Assembly: GCA_013397865.1 (NCBI GenBank)
Contig: VZTI01003941.1
Location: 62,001 to 126,000, forward strand
Reading direction: 5' to 3'
DNA length: 64,000 bases
From: Struthidea cinerea
Lineage: Eukaryota > Chordata > Aves > Passeriformes > Corcoracidae
Position numbers and translations under genes: made by a program. This document shows positions 39,501 through 52,148 of the stretch, piece by piece. The notes beneath the pieces are model-generated. The model saw only the letters and a program-made list of their open reading frames with translations. It ran no database searches and had not been told where the DNA came from. The stretch's first letter is position 1, and every line of letters begins with the position of its first letter.

Positions 39501-42500
39501 TGGGAACAGTCATTTTCCTGTCATGTTTTCTCCATAGGCCTTATTTACAATTGTATCTACATCCTAAACCAAAGTTCTGCGTTCTCCTCAGTCAGTGTAA
39601 ATAGCCATTCTGTGACAGGCTGATGAGGGGCCGCAGGACTCCACCTATGACAAGAGCTTGAAGCTGCAGGGAAGGTTTCTGCCTGCGGGGTACATTTGTA
39701 TTCATTGTGCTTTCTGGACTGGAACCCATACTTCACAAGCTGCATAGGAGAAGAGAGAGCTCATATCCTGTTTCTTGTCTTTTCTCCTGTTTTAAAATGA
39801 TGCTTGGTTTGGCAGAGTGTCAGAACCATAGACCAAAAGAAAAACCTGACTATCAGGGAAGGAAAAGGTATAAAACTGGGTGGAGAGATCTGGATAGGCC
39901 AGACTTACCTTCAAGACTTGAGCAGCCTTGGTGGTGAGCAGTAATTATGCGGGTTATGTACTTGATTGAAAAAAAAACCAAGGAAAACTGAAATAAGAAT
40001 TTATATATGGGCGGTGAAACGAACTAGGTTAGGTTTTGCTGGGTAATTAGCTAGTTACACTGGACCGTATCGCCTCCTTGCGCAGGGCATTAACAGATGG
40101 CGTGCAGTGCTGTCAGAACAAAAAGCGGTGCCTTCCCCCATCAGGTGCTGTTGCTGCTGAAGGATCAATTCTTCGGTGCAAGCACTGGGGGGGCTAATAA
40201 AGACTCCAACCCTGGGAACAGGAGTGATTTACAATTGAACTTAATCTATTTGAAAAATTCTAGCAACCACATTAAAAAAACCCCAAATCTCATCACGCAC
40301 CACCTGAATTTCCTCAGTGCCATCTGTCTGCTGCATTAAACAAAGCCCCGGAGACCCTCAGAGGGAGAGAGGCAGAGTTTTAATGATTAACCTAACCTGG
40401 CTGTCAGAATGGATAGCTTGATATATAGGCCCTGGGTTGGCAGTTTGTGCATAGCTAGTCCCTGACGCTGCAGAGGAGATTTGAGCCAGCAGGAATTCCC
40501 CTCTGGTGTGTAAAGCAGCGCGTGTTCTCCCAGGACACAGCACCAGCGTGCAAAGAGGCGTTACTGCGGTGCTCCCCGGCTTTGTGGGGACATTCCCAGG
40601 GGGTTGGGAATGGGGTAGAATGGTCTGTAGCTTACACCTGCAAAGGCAGCACCTGGCCATCAACCATCAATAATCCTGGAAGCTCATCTGCCCCTGACTT
40701 CTTTGTAGTGATATGGCACAGGCTCCCTGGCTTTGTTTCTGTTAAAGAGTTTACCTGCTGAAAAACCTTGAAATGTTTTAAGTTTGGCACCTGAGCATTT
40801 ACCTTGCTGTACTGGGGTTGCTGAATAGTGTGAACTCGTCAGCCTCAGTTTCATTAACTGAGATTGTAGTTTTATGAGATTTCTATAAGATTCAGAATTG
40901 AATGTGGTATTTTGATCATTTCCATTTGATCAAGACAAACAATACCTTTCTTGGCATCAGTCTCAAACTTGGATTTATGGGAGATGTCAAAAGTGAGAGC
41001 TTTTAGTTTTATGAGAGCAATATTATTTTAATCTCTCAGTAAACATTTTTCCTCTGAATAGAGAGGACAGCTTTTCACTATAAAAATAATTCTAAATCAT
41101 GGGTGCTGTTTTTCAGTCACTCAGTCATTCAGTCACTCACTCACATTTTTCATCTCATGTTGATGTACTTAAAATATTTAAATTAAATTGTTACTTTTTT
41201 ATATTTGTGGAGAGGATGTAAACAATGCAGCTTTCCCATTAGAAAATGTTTAAGAATCATCAAGATGTTTGTAGGTGTTATTTAGTGAGCAATCATTTTA
41301 CTTCTTTTACAGTAAAATTAATGGTTCCACTTTGCAGGTAAAGGAAATGAAACCAAAGCTATCATTTTACAATAGATTTTACCAGAGCTAGCAATTTACA
41401 TGTGTGCGAACTGAATATAAATGGCGAAAACATGTTCATAAATTATATATGTCTGAAGGCTTAAGGGAGCAAAACATCATCTGAAAAACAACAACCAAAA
41501 GTATAAACTAATTCAGTGAAAGATTCATAATTAAAATAAGCTTTCCTAGAATTAGTTAAATTTCATATTCATCCAGATGCTTATATGTAGCTGCCATTAT
41601 TTAAATTAGGAAATTATCTGTGTTTTATGCGCACCGCTAGGCTTACCTAGGAAACCTCTCCAGATCTGTACAACCTTCCTGAAAATCTTTAATAAAAACC
41701 TGTAGTCTTAAAACGTATGTTAATTCTACGTAGATAAAGAACACAACTAAATAATGCCTATTATATTATTTTCTTTGGTAATAATTATTATTTTTATTAA
41801 TTAAAAATCAGTGCTGATGTAAATTACCTTTCTGAAAAAAAGTTATTTTCTGTGTCTTTACACTCGGTCCCCGTAGTCAATCCCCAGGGTCCAGGGATGG
41901 GGAGAATTATCTCCCAGTAATTACTGAAGGACTCTGGCTCTCCCAGCCAGAGAAGGGAGCAGGGCTCGTGTCTCAGAGATGTCAGAGTAATCCTTCATCA
42001 CACAAGTTATATACATTTCTCATAGCTGGCCCCACTCTATCAATCCTTCTGAAATATGAGAATCCCACTGAGGTCCATTTAGTCATCCTGCTTCCTATTG
42101 TTAATGAATATGACAAAGCAAGACGGATCCTAATGCCAGTATCTCCAGGCAGGCTGGCAGCCCTCTTGCCTTCATTTCCATGCCCTAATACTATTTATCA
42201 GTGCCATTTGATGGCTGCTCTGAAGTGAATTTCACACACAGGTAGCAGGGTTCATACCCAAGCAAATCTGAATTCTGGATATAAAGTTCCATGGGCAACT
42301 ATTTCCCGTGATTTACTAGGAATTTATGTGTTTATAATGTTTTATAAGTCTCACTTTACAAGTCTCTCTTTTCAGGTAACAATAATAAAATAATAATAAA
42401 ATGAAAAATTAGTTCCTGTTTTAGTAGTTCAAGCCTCTTCTGGTCCTCATGCCCCTTAGGTGCTTACCAAGGATGTCTGCTGAACTCTGCTGAACCAGGA

Positions 42501-43694
42501 AGAGTTTCATCTTGGCCATCATTGCGTTAGAAAAGAGGGACAGGACACAGATTGTACATCTTTTGGACTGGATTATCAGGCACAATGAGAAAATTTTATA
42601 GTGGTGAAAAAATTAGTTTTATGTCATTTTTTCACACCCTTGTTCCTAGGATCACTGGAAATTTGTACCGCTGTGTCATTGGTGTCAGGGTGATGGAAGA
42701 TGCTGAAGTAGCACATATTCTGCATCTATCATCCATGTGCTGTCCATATACTCTACTACACTGGAAAGGGAATTCTACTGCTAAGAAAAGGGTTGGGGTT
42801 TTTTTCACTAATCCAGCACTTCTCTTATTTTCTACTTATATTTCCTTTAGCGCAAAGGGTATTATGAACATGATGCTGTCTTCTAATGGAAATGACCATG
42901 GAATGGATGACCGCAGTGAACAATAGGACTGAAGGCAAAGGAGCATGTCTTTTGTGCTTTCCTTTCATTGAGTCTTCCCATTCCTTGTAAGTTAATTATA
43001 TAATGAATTTAGGCCACCACTCTAACAAGAACCACCATGATATTTCATCTCTTGGAACAAGCAAGGATTGCTTCTCAGCTACGTTTTGAAAACATATATA
43101 AGAATGTTATATAAGGTTATCATGCAAAGCTTTTTGTGGGCACATTTTCTGTCGAATAAAGTTTTTGATCAAAAACAATAACTAGTAACTAGTCTGAATT
43201 AATTTTCCTTAAAATATCTTAAATAAAACAAAGGGTCTTGAGTCACACAAAAAAGAAATATCCATGTTCTTTTACCAATATCTGTTTTATTATGAGAAAG
43301 AATCAAGGTAAGTTCTCTAACTCAGAGCAGTAATTACATCTACTCTGTTCAAACCTTCTTGCTACTAAGCTCTAATGTCCAAAGGCAGAAGACATTGACT
43401 CCTTGCTAATTTTAATTAAAAAAATTGTATTGTGAAAACTTTTTTCCATCTAAATAATTTTTTCAAGTAAATAATTTTTTAATCAAAATAATCAAAGGTG
43501 TTAAGGATACTGGCACACCTTTTTTCCCCTTGTTTTATGCTTTTAAACTTCATCTAGAATGATAAAGGTTAAATAAACCTTCTTTACCTAAGTGCTACTT
43601 TTCTGTAATTGCCCTGCATATTACATGTTAAAAGACTTCAGTTGTGTTTTCAGTGGGCTTGGGCAATGAAGACCACCTGGCTAAGGTGGGTCTT
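36559..43694. other. Unique sequence; possible conserved non-coding stretches
   Basis: No repeat family or exon recognised. The stretches 39990-40480 and 41860-42230 are of mixed composition, dense in homeobox-like AATTA/TAAT cores and free of repeats, which is how conserved enhancers often look; this is an impression only. A short TCAC/TCAG run occurs at 41115-41145. Confidence 0.4.
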
Positions 43695-43765
43695 GTCAGA
43701 CCACCTGGACTGACCAATGCCCAGTGAGTCCCAGCTGAAAAAACTCCACCTTAGATAAGAAAGAT
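43695..43765 (-). mobile_element. Small fragment of the same LTR family as 44808-45314
   Basis: Positions 43709-43732 are identical over 24 bases to 44976-44999 inside the larger LTR, in the same orientation. The match continues imperfectly on both sides ('ctgaaaaaactccacc' against 'ctgagaaagtaccacc'). This is best read as a remnant of a second copy of that LTR; its limits are uncertain. Confidence 0.5.
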
Positions 43766-44807
43766 AGCCCCATGATAACAAGGCTCTTTATCATCTTCTA
43801 ATATCACATTTATATGTTCCAGTGTTTCATTTGAATCCTACTGATCAAAGGTTAATGCATCATTGTTGGGGCAGAGCTGGTACCCAGCAAAGAGAAAAGG
43901 GCAGCATGAGCCCAGCAAAACCTCTAGAAACTCCAGAGAGGGAACTGTGGCCTAAGGACTCCTTTTAGCCTCTTCTCCTTTTTGGTACCCAGTCAATGTG
44001 CCTCAGCAGGACCCTTTGCATATTCTCACCCTGCTCACTCCTCTCCATCTATGTGGTTCTAGCAGTGGCAGAGATTCTGGATCTGTTTTGTTAATGGGAA
44101 CTTCGACAGCTGCAAACTTTCCACATCCAGTTGTGCCAGCCTGTAGTAAACTGCTGTTTCAAACCATGATAATGCTAGTCAACACTATGCCAATGCCAGC
44201 TGTAAAGCTACTGCTTTTTCTTCCAACAGCTGGAAAGGGCCTAACCTGAGAACTGCTTTCAGGTGTCCTCATCCTCATATGGTTGCTTGTTGAATAGTTT
44301 ACACGAATTACCTTCAAACCTTGACTTGTTTTTTCCCTTGCTACTGTGTGTGTTTCATAAGGATATTTGTCTAAAATAAAGGAAAAATGGATATCATGCC
44401 CTGCCAGGTGACTGAAGAGAAAACTGCAGATAGTATAATTCCAGTCAGAAATTTTGGATTGGTTTTCATACCTGAAATGTCTGAGATTCATCAGGTAGGA
44501 GGTTTCCTGTGCAGAGTTCTGAATATTGGTGAGTAACAAAAAAATTGTGGTAATTCAAGCTCCTACATTTTGGTGTTGTTATTCACAGAAGGTATATTTA
44601 GATAATATTTTAAAAGCTCATGATCTAATCCAGTTCCAGATACTGTGTTCTGCATCTCTCATCTTTGAATACTGTTCTTTTAACTGGCTTCTATCCTTGG
44701 AAATTTCTGATTTTAAGTGTGATTTTTTTCTTTTATTGATGTCACCATTACAGCTCTTACTTGAAAAAATTTGGAATGCCCTAATTTTTAACTGTTAGTC
44801 TGGCTCG
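43766..44807. other. Unassigned sequence between LTR pieces
   Basis: No element recognised with confidence. The interval may contain further decayed LTR sequence. Confidence 0.4.
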
Positions 44808-45314
44808 TGTCTCGGTTTAACCCAGCAGTAGCTCAGACCCTACTGCTGCTCCCTCCTTTCCCTGTAGTAGGCAAAGCTCATGTGCTGAGATGAAGGCAGT
44901 TTAAAAGGACAGAAAAGGAAGGGAAAGTAAGAGTAACACAAAACAAGTGACACACAACGCAGTTGCTCACCACCCACTGACCAATGCCCAGTGAGTCCCT
45001 GAGAAAGTACCACCCCCAGCCAACTCCCCCCAGTTACGTTGCTCAGCACGATGCCATATGGTCTGGGATATCCCTTTGGCCACTCGGGGTCAGCTGTCCC
45101 AGCTGTGTCCCCTCCCATCTTCTCATCACCCCCAGCCTTCTCGCTGTCAGGACCACTTCAGAAGCTGAAAAGTCCTTGACTTTGTGCAAGCCCTGCTCAG
45201 CAACAACTGAAACATAAGTGTGTTATCAACATTATTTTCACCCTAAATCCCAAATGCAGCGCTGTTCCAGCTACTAGGAAAATAATTAACGCTATCCCTG
45301 CCAAAACCAGGATA
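44808..45314 (-). mobile_element. Avian ERVL-type LTR, near full length
   Basis: Read on the minus strand it follows a very common bird LTR from end to end. The start is 'tatcctggttttggcaggga' (consensus start TGTCCTGG, here mutated). Next come the 'ataatgttgataacacac' and 'gtcaaggacttttcagctt' phrases, 'gtggccaaagggatatccca', the 'aactggggggagttggctgg' promoter region, 'cactgggcattggtcagtg' and the end 'ctgggttaaaccgagaca'. The family's TATA box just before 'aactgggg' is degraded. No internal retroviral sequence or clear target duplication is seen, so it is an old solo LTR. Assignment is by memory of the family. Confidence 0.88.
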
Positions 45315-45819
45315 GTTGGACATAAAAGCCTTTCCTCTGTCCTTGTCATGTACTTCTCTCTTAGGGAATTTAAACCTCCTTTTAACCACCAAAATCACTG
45401 CATCATTTTTGTGTTGTAAGAATTTTAAGAATTATTTTTTCTCTTCACTTAGTGTCTTGTTTTATGGTTAAAAAAATTCTACATTTTATTTTACTTTAGT
45501 TCCATTTCTGCCTCCTTAACTTCATGCTGACAGCGAGCATACTGAGAAAAAAAGGGGCTGTGCCATTTAGAACTGCTTCTCATTGACCTCTTTCTATCCT
45601 TGCATTTTCAATGCATTCTTCTGGTTGCTTTTCTATGTTAAAATCTGGGTGAGAAGCTTTGAATGCTGAATCTCAAATGTTGAGTCACATTAGCTGGATT
45701 TCACTAGAATAGTGTAGGTTCAAAGGGATGAAGTATGTGCTTATTTTTGCTCTCAGCTGAATAGCTCTGTTCTTTGAAATCTCTGTTGAAACTGTTTTGA
45801 ATGAAAACTACATTACGCA
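45315..45819. other. Unique sequence, no gene recognised
   Basis: AT-rich spacer between the LTR and the CR1 copy. Confidence 0.5.
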
Positions 45820-46304
45820 GAATCATAGAATCATAGAATCACATTATCATGAAATACCAGGTTGGAAGGGACCACAAGGGTCCAACCTTTCTTGCCAAAA
45901 TCACAGTCTGGACAAGATCGCCCAGCACCCTCTTTAGTTGAATTTTTAAAAAATGTCCAAAGTTGAAGAATCTACCACTTGTCTAGGGAGATAATTCCAG
46001 TGGCTGATTTTTCTCATTGTGAAAAATTTTCTTCTTGTGTCCAATCAGAATATCCCCAGGAGTAACTTGTACCCATTATACCTTGTTTTTTTCCTGTGAC
46101 TCCTTGGAAAAAGGGAGTCTCCATATTTTTTTTCATAGCCACCCTTTAAATACTGGAACATGGTGATAAGGTCTCCCCTCAGCCGCCTTTTTTTGAGGCT
46201 GAACAAATCCATTTCTCTCAATCTGTCCTCATATGGCAGCCTTCCCAGCCCTTTGATAATTTCTGTGGCCCTTCTCTGGACCCTCTCCAGCCTGTCCACA
46301 TCTT
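45820..46304 (-). mobile_element. CR1 LINE, 3' fragment
   Basis: The element is inverted. Its 3' terminal octamer repeats appear as 'aatcatagaatcatagaatc' at 45821-45840, followed by 'caggttggaagggaccacaa', a hallmark of CR1 3' ends. The 5' truncation point is near 46304. The minus-strand frame 46045-46299 (84 codons) is the residual C-terminal end of CR1 ORF2, still open but detached from the reverse-transcriptase core. It is an inactive copy. Confidence 0.95.
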
Positions 46305-46811
46305 ATTGTTAAACATACTTGTATAAGTTGGGGTAGGTTTTGGGTTTTTTCAATATAATGAAACTTCAGGATTTCCAACATCACCTTTTGGTGGCCTCAA
46401 ACGTGTAGGGCTTTGGTTTGGTTAAATAGAGGCTTGCCACCAATATGAGAGAAAGCAGATTTGGTTTATTGTCTTTTTTATTTTCTTAAATGTAATTAAT
46501 GATTTGGAGCCTGGATATATGATTGTTTTCAGAAGCATAGGTGCAGTTCATTTGACCAAATGTAAACATTTTTTCCATCATTTTCCATCCCTTTTCAATA
46601 ACTAGAAGGAAAGAGGTATTCTTAGGGAGTAAATCATCTCATCCTGCATAAGCTATCTGAAGTCAGGTGAATCATTCCCTAACTTGACTCTCTATGGACT
46701 ATAAGGGGAACCTGAAGTGTTTAGATCATATGCAGGATGAATATGAAAACACATAAAATCCAGTGGATTTCAGAGGATTCAGAGTATGTCAGAATCCTAT
46801 TTTAGGGAAAA
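46305..46811. other. Unique sequence, no gene recognised
   Basis: AT-rich spacer. Confidence 0.5.
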
Positions 46812-46887
46812 TCTCCCCTCCTCCTCCTCTCCTCCTCCTCTCCTCCTCCTCTCCTCCTCCTCTCCTCCTCCTCTCCTCCTCCTCTCC
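46812..46887. repeat. 11-bp polypyrimidine tandem array
   Basis: About six copies of TCCTCCTCCTC, entirely C and T on the plus strand. Arg/Glu/Gly-rich minus-strand frames are translations of the array. Confidence 0.95.
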
Positions 46888-47711
46888 GTACTGTAAGAAC
46901 AGTATTTAAGAAGAAAAGAAACTGTATTTACTGTGCAGAGTTTAGTCTTAACAAACCAAACTCTGACCTCAGCCTCCAAAGTTTGATCTCTTTTGTCCTG
47001 CACTGGTTGGATTCAGTCAGCATAGCTGGATGAGCGACCTTTCCTGCTGTTCCTAGCTCCGAGTGTCTGAGTGTCATGGGAGTGTGGATGGCTCTTTGCT
47101 TAGAAGAGCACACTTCTTTTAAAACAATCATCTTCCCTTTTCTCTCAAAAATTTTTCTTCCCTGAAGAAATTGCTATGCAACAAGCTGTTCAATGTCTCA
47201 AAGTCCAAGACATTTTACTTTAAACTTTTTCTTTCAAATTCAAATTAAAAATAGAAAGTATGTTTTTTCATCTAGACAGAACCATCGACAAATTTAATAA
47301 TTTCTGTAGTCCAGTAACAAAGTTATACTCTTCATCATCCAAATCTCTCAAATCTCTCCAACAAACAAGGCAGAAGTTCCCAAACAGTACATAATTCAGA
47401 AGTGGAATGAGACAGATAATTTGTTGGGGAGGGAAATTGGTTTCTGAACAGAAATAGTCACAAGCAGCGTTTTAGGCAATTATCTCTTTCAAGCATTTCA
47501 GCCAAAATGTTATTATCAGGTTTTCAGGAAGCACACCTGATAATAACCTGTCCTGTGAATTTAGTCTGTTTAGAAAGATGAAGATCTTGTTTAAGGAAAA
47601 TACACAGATCACAAAAGTAATTGCAATATATCTTTTTTCCAAGAGTGAATGATGCTTATACACTTAGGATTTATCTTCATGGAAAAACCATTATGAAATA
47701 GATATAAAAAT
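46888..47711. other. Unique sequence, no gene recognised
   Basis: AT-rich spacer. Confidence 0.5.
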
Positions 47712-48172
47712 GTTAGACAGCCTTCAAAGAAGGGCTAAAAAGATGTTGAAGGGCCTTGAGGGGAAGCTGTATGAGGAGTGGCTGAGGTTACCTGATCTGT
47801 TCAGCCTCGATGAGACTGAGGGGAGGCTTCATTGCAGTTATAACTTCCTCGTGAGGGGAAGAGGAGAGGCAGGCACTGATCTCTTCTCTGTGGTGACCAG
47901 TGACAAGACCCAAGGGAATGGCCTGCAGTTGTGTCAGGGAGGTTTAGGTTGGATATTAGAGAAAGGTTCTTCACCCAGAGGGTGATTGGGCACTGGAACA
48001 GGCTGCCCAGGGAAGTGGTCACAGCACCAGTCTGACAGAGCTCAAGAAGCTTTTGGGCAATGATCTCAGGTACATGGTGTGACTCTTGGGGGTGGTCCTG
48101 CGCAGGGGCAGGAGTTGGACTTGATAATCCTTGTGGATCCCTTCCAACTCATCTTATTCTCTGATTCTTTAA
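47712..48172 (+). mobile_element. CR1 LINE, 3' fragment
   Basis: Starts in the ORF2 C-terminal region ('gttgaagggccttgagggga', 'gaggagtggctgaggttacc'). It runs through 'gtgaccagtgacaagaccca', 'ggttcttcacccagagggtg' and 'gcactggaacaggctgccca', and ends with 'gatcccttccaactcat' and a degraded terminal octamer. An initial open frame of 91 codons (47710-47985) is ORF2 remnant. Orientation is opposite to the CR1 copy at 45820-46304; the two are independent truncated insertions. Confidence 0.95.
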
Positions 48173-51100
48173 GATATAAATTTAAAATGCAACAGCTATT
48201 CAATAGTGATTTACACTGTTATTCTTCACTAAGAAATGCACTATATCTTAGCACTTGCACTGAAGCCACCCACCTCTGTTCTGGATCTCTGAGTCCCCTT
48301 TAAGAATCAAGCTGTCTCTGGCAACAGAAACGAGAAGCAAAAGACAGAAGCAGGAAGACAGAATTGCAAAGTTCCAGCTGCTGAGGTCTGCAATGTACAG
48401 AGAAGATCCATGAATATGTGACAAGTTGGTGTTTCAGGTTCCGTCATAGATCCTGGTATTTAGGTAGGAACTGGACCCGTGCTTAAAGAGTTACAGAATG
48501 CTGAGCTTAGGTGCTCGCAGGAGAGATGGTTGGAAAACTCTGGCCTGCATACAACCTTCAATATCTGCATAGACATAAAGAAAATAAAAGTATTCCTTCT
48601 GGCTTCATTTTTATTGTTATTATTTTTCAAGAACTATTTTAGACTATTCCTGCATGTCAACAAGTCCTTAGCAAAAGACTTTTTTTTTTACTTTTTTTTT
48701 TCTTGTTTTACAAGAAACATATCAGAGTGACACCTGATAGCTCCTGTCAAAACTGTGCTCATCAATTCCTGCCAGGGAGGTTAATTTCATTAGAGATGAG
48801 GTTGAAATTTTCACTCAGCAAGTTTATTAATTCTCGAATACCAAGAGTGAAAAATGCACCAGCTGGGTGATAATCACTGAACATGTATAAACAAGCCCCA
48901 TGCTTAGATATTCTTCACTCTGCTGCTGGTTACGGGCCCCAAGCTTTAAAAATAATGTTTAATAGACCACATTGTTCCTGAAGGTAAACAAGGATGTGAA
49001 ATTTCTGCAGGCAACTCTCTCCCCATCACACCTTGTGCGACACATATGGACATCCTGCCTGACCATAGCCTCTTCTTAAGCTCTTCAAGTTCAGCCTCCA
49101 TGGGGCATTCAAATACATGATTCTCAGTACTCAGGTGTTTCTGAACAGGAGGCCCACATGAGCAAGGTGGTCTTTTGGGTTTAGGAGACCCTGGAAAGAG
49201 CAGGGATGTGCATGACTCTGCACAGAGCAAATCCATCGCACCAGCACCTGTGCCAAGCAGCTTTGCACCTCACCCAAGCACAGAGGGAGGAGACTCTCTG
49301 TGGTGTACAGTTGTCTCATTGCACAGCAGATGTATTATTGCCTTGCAATGCATCCTGTTAATTCTGTAAATTAACAGAGTAGCACAGAACAGGTAGGTCA
49401 GACTTATCTGTGCTAGACATACAATGAGCAGCACCTCAAAGGGGGCATTTTCAGAGTGGTGGCTGTACCATTGTTTGCAAGAAAGAAGAGATGCACTGCA
49501 TTGTCTCTGGAGTGGGGCAACACCTTTGGGGCCAGCATAAATGGGAACCTTCCCTTTAGTTCTGCTGCTACAGAGAGAGTCTTAAGGACACAGAGCGAGT
49601 CTTGAAGACACAGAGCTTGCAATCTGCAGTGGGGTTTAGACAGGGTCCTCTGCCAGTTGCTGTGTGCAGCTAAATGCACAGAGCTGCAGATACGCACCAG
49701 CCATGTGCAGTTCAGTGTATAATGCTATTAATAATTACTTGGTTCCTCCATGGTCAATGATTTCTAGTAATCCCTCTGTTTTCTCCCTTGTTAGATTTAG
49801 ACATATCAAAGGCTCTTTGCCTGTAGCAAGGCCACACGGAAAGAGGCACCATTCTGTATTCAGGGGTTCTTCACAATCACTGGCTTTGCACAGGTTTTTC
49901 AAACTTGCTGCTAGATAAAACCATCAGAATTTTTAACATGCAAGCGTCCAGCAGCAGGACACCATCTCATTAACTCTTATAGCTCTATTTTCTGAATACT
50001 GCTGTGCAGCTCATTTATATTCATGTATTCTTCCTCCTGCTGTTCAGAGCATACAAGGACCGAGAGCCCTCACAAGGGATGTTTGCATTAAAGCTGCACA
50101 TTAGCTTCCAATGCCCTGAGGATCCTTTATGTTTTAAGGTAGATACAGCATTTTGTCTTTTACAAAAGGTTCTGCTTGAAAGGTTCAGGGTAGGAAACCT
50201 AGCTTTGTCCCAGGGCTGACAGATGTGCTAGCCAATTTAACAAAAATATTAGCTGCCAAGAGGCTTGGCAAAATGCATGTAATGTCCCAGCTTGATGAGA
50301 AAAAAAAAACAGGATATACATTGCTTATCTGTGGAAAGCTTGTTAGTAAGGTCTGGTTGAAAGTACTTAGAGAAAAAGTCTTTTTGTCAAATACCCTGCG
50401 GTACCAAAGATAAAATATTTTGCACAGACATAACAGTTTTGATAAGTTTTTTCACCTTGAAGGTTTCTGTGAGAATCAGTATTTTTCTGATTACTACTGA
50501 AACAGCAGAGACAGGTGAGGGTGTAAGGCAGAGGAGAGGGTGGAATGATTTTGAAAAACCTGGAGACAAATTGTCTTAACGAATGTCTATTTTTACAAAA
50601 CTGGCTGAAGAGTCCTATTTCCCAGAATGGAATTTGAAACCTTGCAAGTCCTTACCAAAAGCCACTGCTATCGTTTAGCAGGCTTCAGTGCTAACTGTAT
50701 TGATCACATTACCTGTGACACTACTCAAACAAAGGGACAAATTTCAAATATAGATTTGAAAGCTATTCAGGAACCCAAAGCATTTCAACAGCACTAAAAT
50801 CAATAGTATAATAGACAGAGTGGCAGTTGTTGAGATAAAATGAATTTATTTTTCTGAATTGAAAATGTGAGTTCCACAGGTTAGTTTCTACCTAACATAA
50901 AGGAGAGCTAGTTAAAAAGATGGACAGAATCCAAATTCCACAGCCTGGTGGCAAGATTAGCTCTTGGACCAGAAGAGCTCTTCCTCTGACAGCATCTGCC
51001 CCAGGTACCGGCTGCCACCTCCCCTAACAAACTCTTAAACATCCCTCCAGAGCTTTCCTGTGCCTAGCGATGAAAACACAGTTTTCCATCTGAGCAGTCA

Positions 51101-52102
51101 GTTGCAGTGTCTGCTCCCTGTACTTCTGTTAGGATTGGCTGAATTGCTCTTGTATCAGAACATTTTACGCCAATCTTATTCTCCATGTTATGCCATGGAC
51201 TTGGTCTAATAGGAGTGCATCTGTTTGTATTTCCTGTATTTCCATATATTTTTCCTTAATATGTTATTAGAATTTTTTTTTACAAGACTTACTCAAATGT
51301 ACTTCACGGCTTTGACTGTATTTTAAACAAGGAATGGTAGTCAGATAATTTTAATACAACAGAAGTATGCCAAGTTCTTTAATGCACTTTAATATTGAGG
51401 CAGAATTTAGTTTCAGCAGGAAATAGAGAGGAAAGACTAAATGTTTGGAATTCATAGGATGGTCATAATCTAGTAATAAAACACCTAAGCAGCAGACAGG
51501 AACACAGATTAGGCTTTGCCAGTGGTGCATATGGCCTAAACCCAAAGTCAGTTAGTCATAATGGTGCATAGACGTGTTCCAGATATTGTTACAAGGCAGA
51601 ATGGTCTATAAATGGCCTTCTCAAACATCAATCTTTTGCCTTCAGAACTGCTTATTAACTGAGCTGAGGAATACATCAAATATGCTAATAACGTAGTAAC
51701 CAGCAGCTAAGGAAAAAAAAATAAACCACCAAATGTTCATTTACATTAGGATCACAGCAGCAACAGCATACTGATAATTTAACCCCCTCTGCTCTGGATA
51801 ACAACCTCAATGTGACACTAAGCACAGACTGTGTAGTGAATACTGTAATTGAATGACCTCATTGTCAGTTTTAAACAATTAAAGATATTGAGATAATTCA
51901 AAAGGACAAGTGGAAGCCTGTTTGCTTCATCTAAGGCTACTTAATAATCAGTTTTACGCACTGAGATAATGAGACATATTAGCCCCAGAGTCGAAGGGGG
52001 AGGGTCAATGAAAAAAGCTCAAACTCTCTTAAAACCTAAGGTCAGAGTGAACACATGGCTTTCCTTGCTTACAAGGAGAAATGTCACACTGAAGCAAATA
52101 AT
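48173..52102. other. Unique sequence, no gene recognised
   Basis: No repeat family or exon recognised apart from the short tandem repeat at 49571-49616. The stretch 51650-51990 is repeat-free and rich in TAAT/ATTA cores, possibly regulatory. Confidence 0.45.
49571..49616. repeat. 20-bp tandem repeat, 2.3 copies
   Basis: Copies at 49571-49590 and 49591-49610 differ at two positions and are followed by the first six bases of a third copy. Confidence 0.85.
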
Positions 52103-52148
52103 ACATAAATAAATGAATGAATGAATAAATAAATAAATAAAATAAAAC
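52103..52148. repeat. AAAT/AATG tetranucleotide microsatellite
   Basis: Mixed AAAT and AATG units in tandem, in two variant blocks. Confidence 0.9.

Noticed and set aside
46797..47003. Arg/Gly/Glu-rich minus-strand frame
   Set aside because: Translation of the 11-bp polypyrimidine array.
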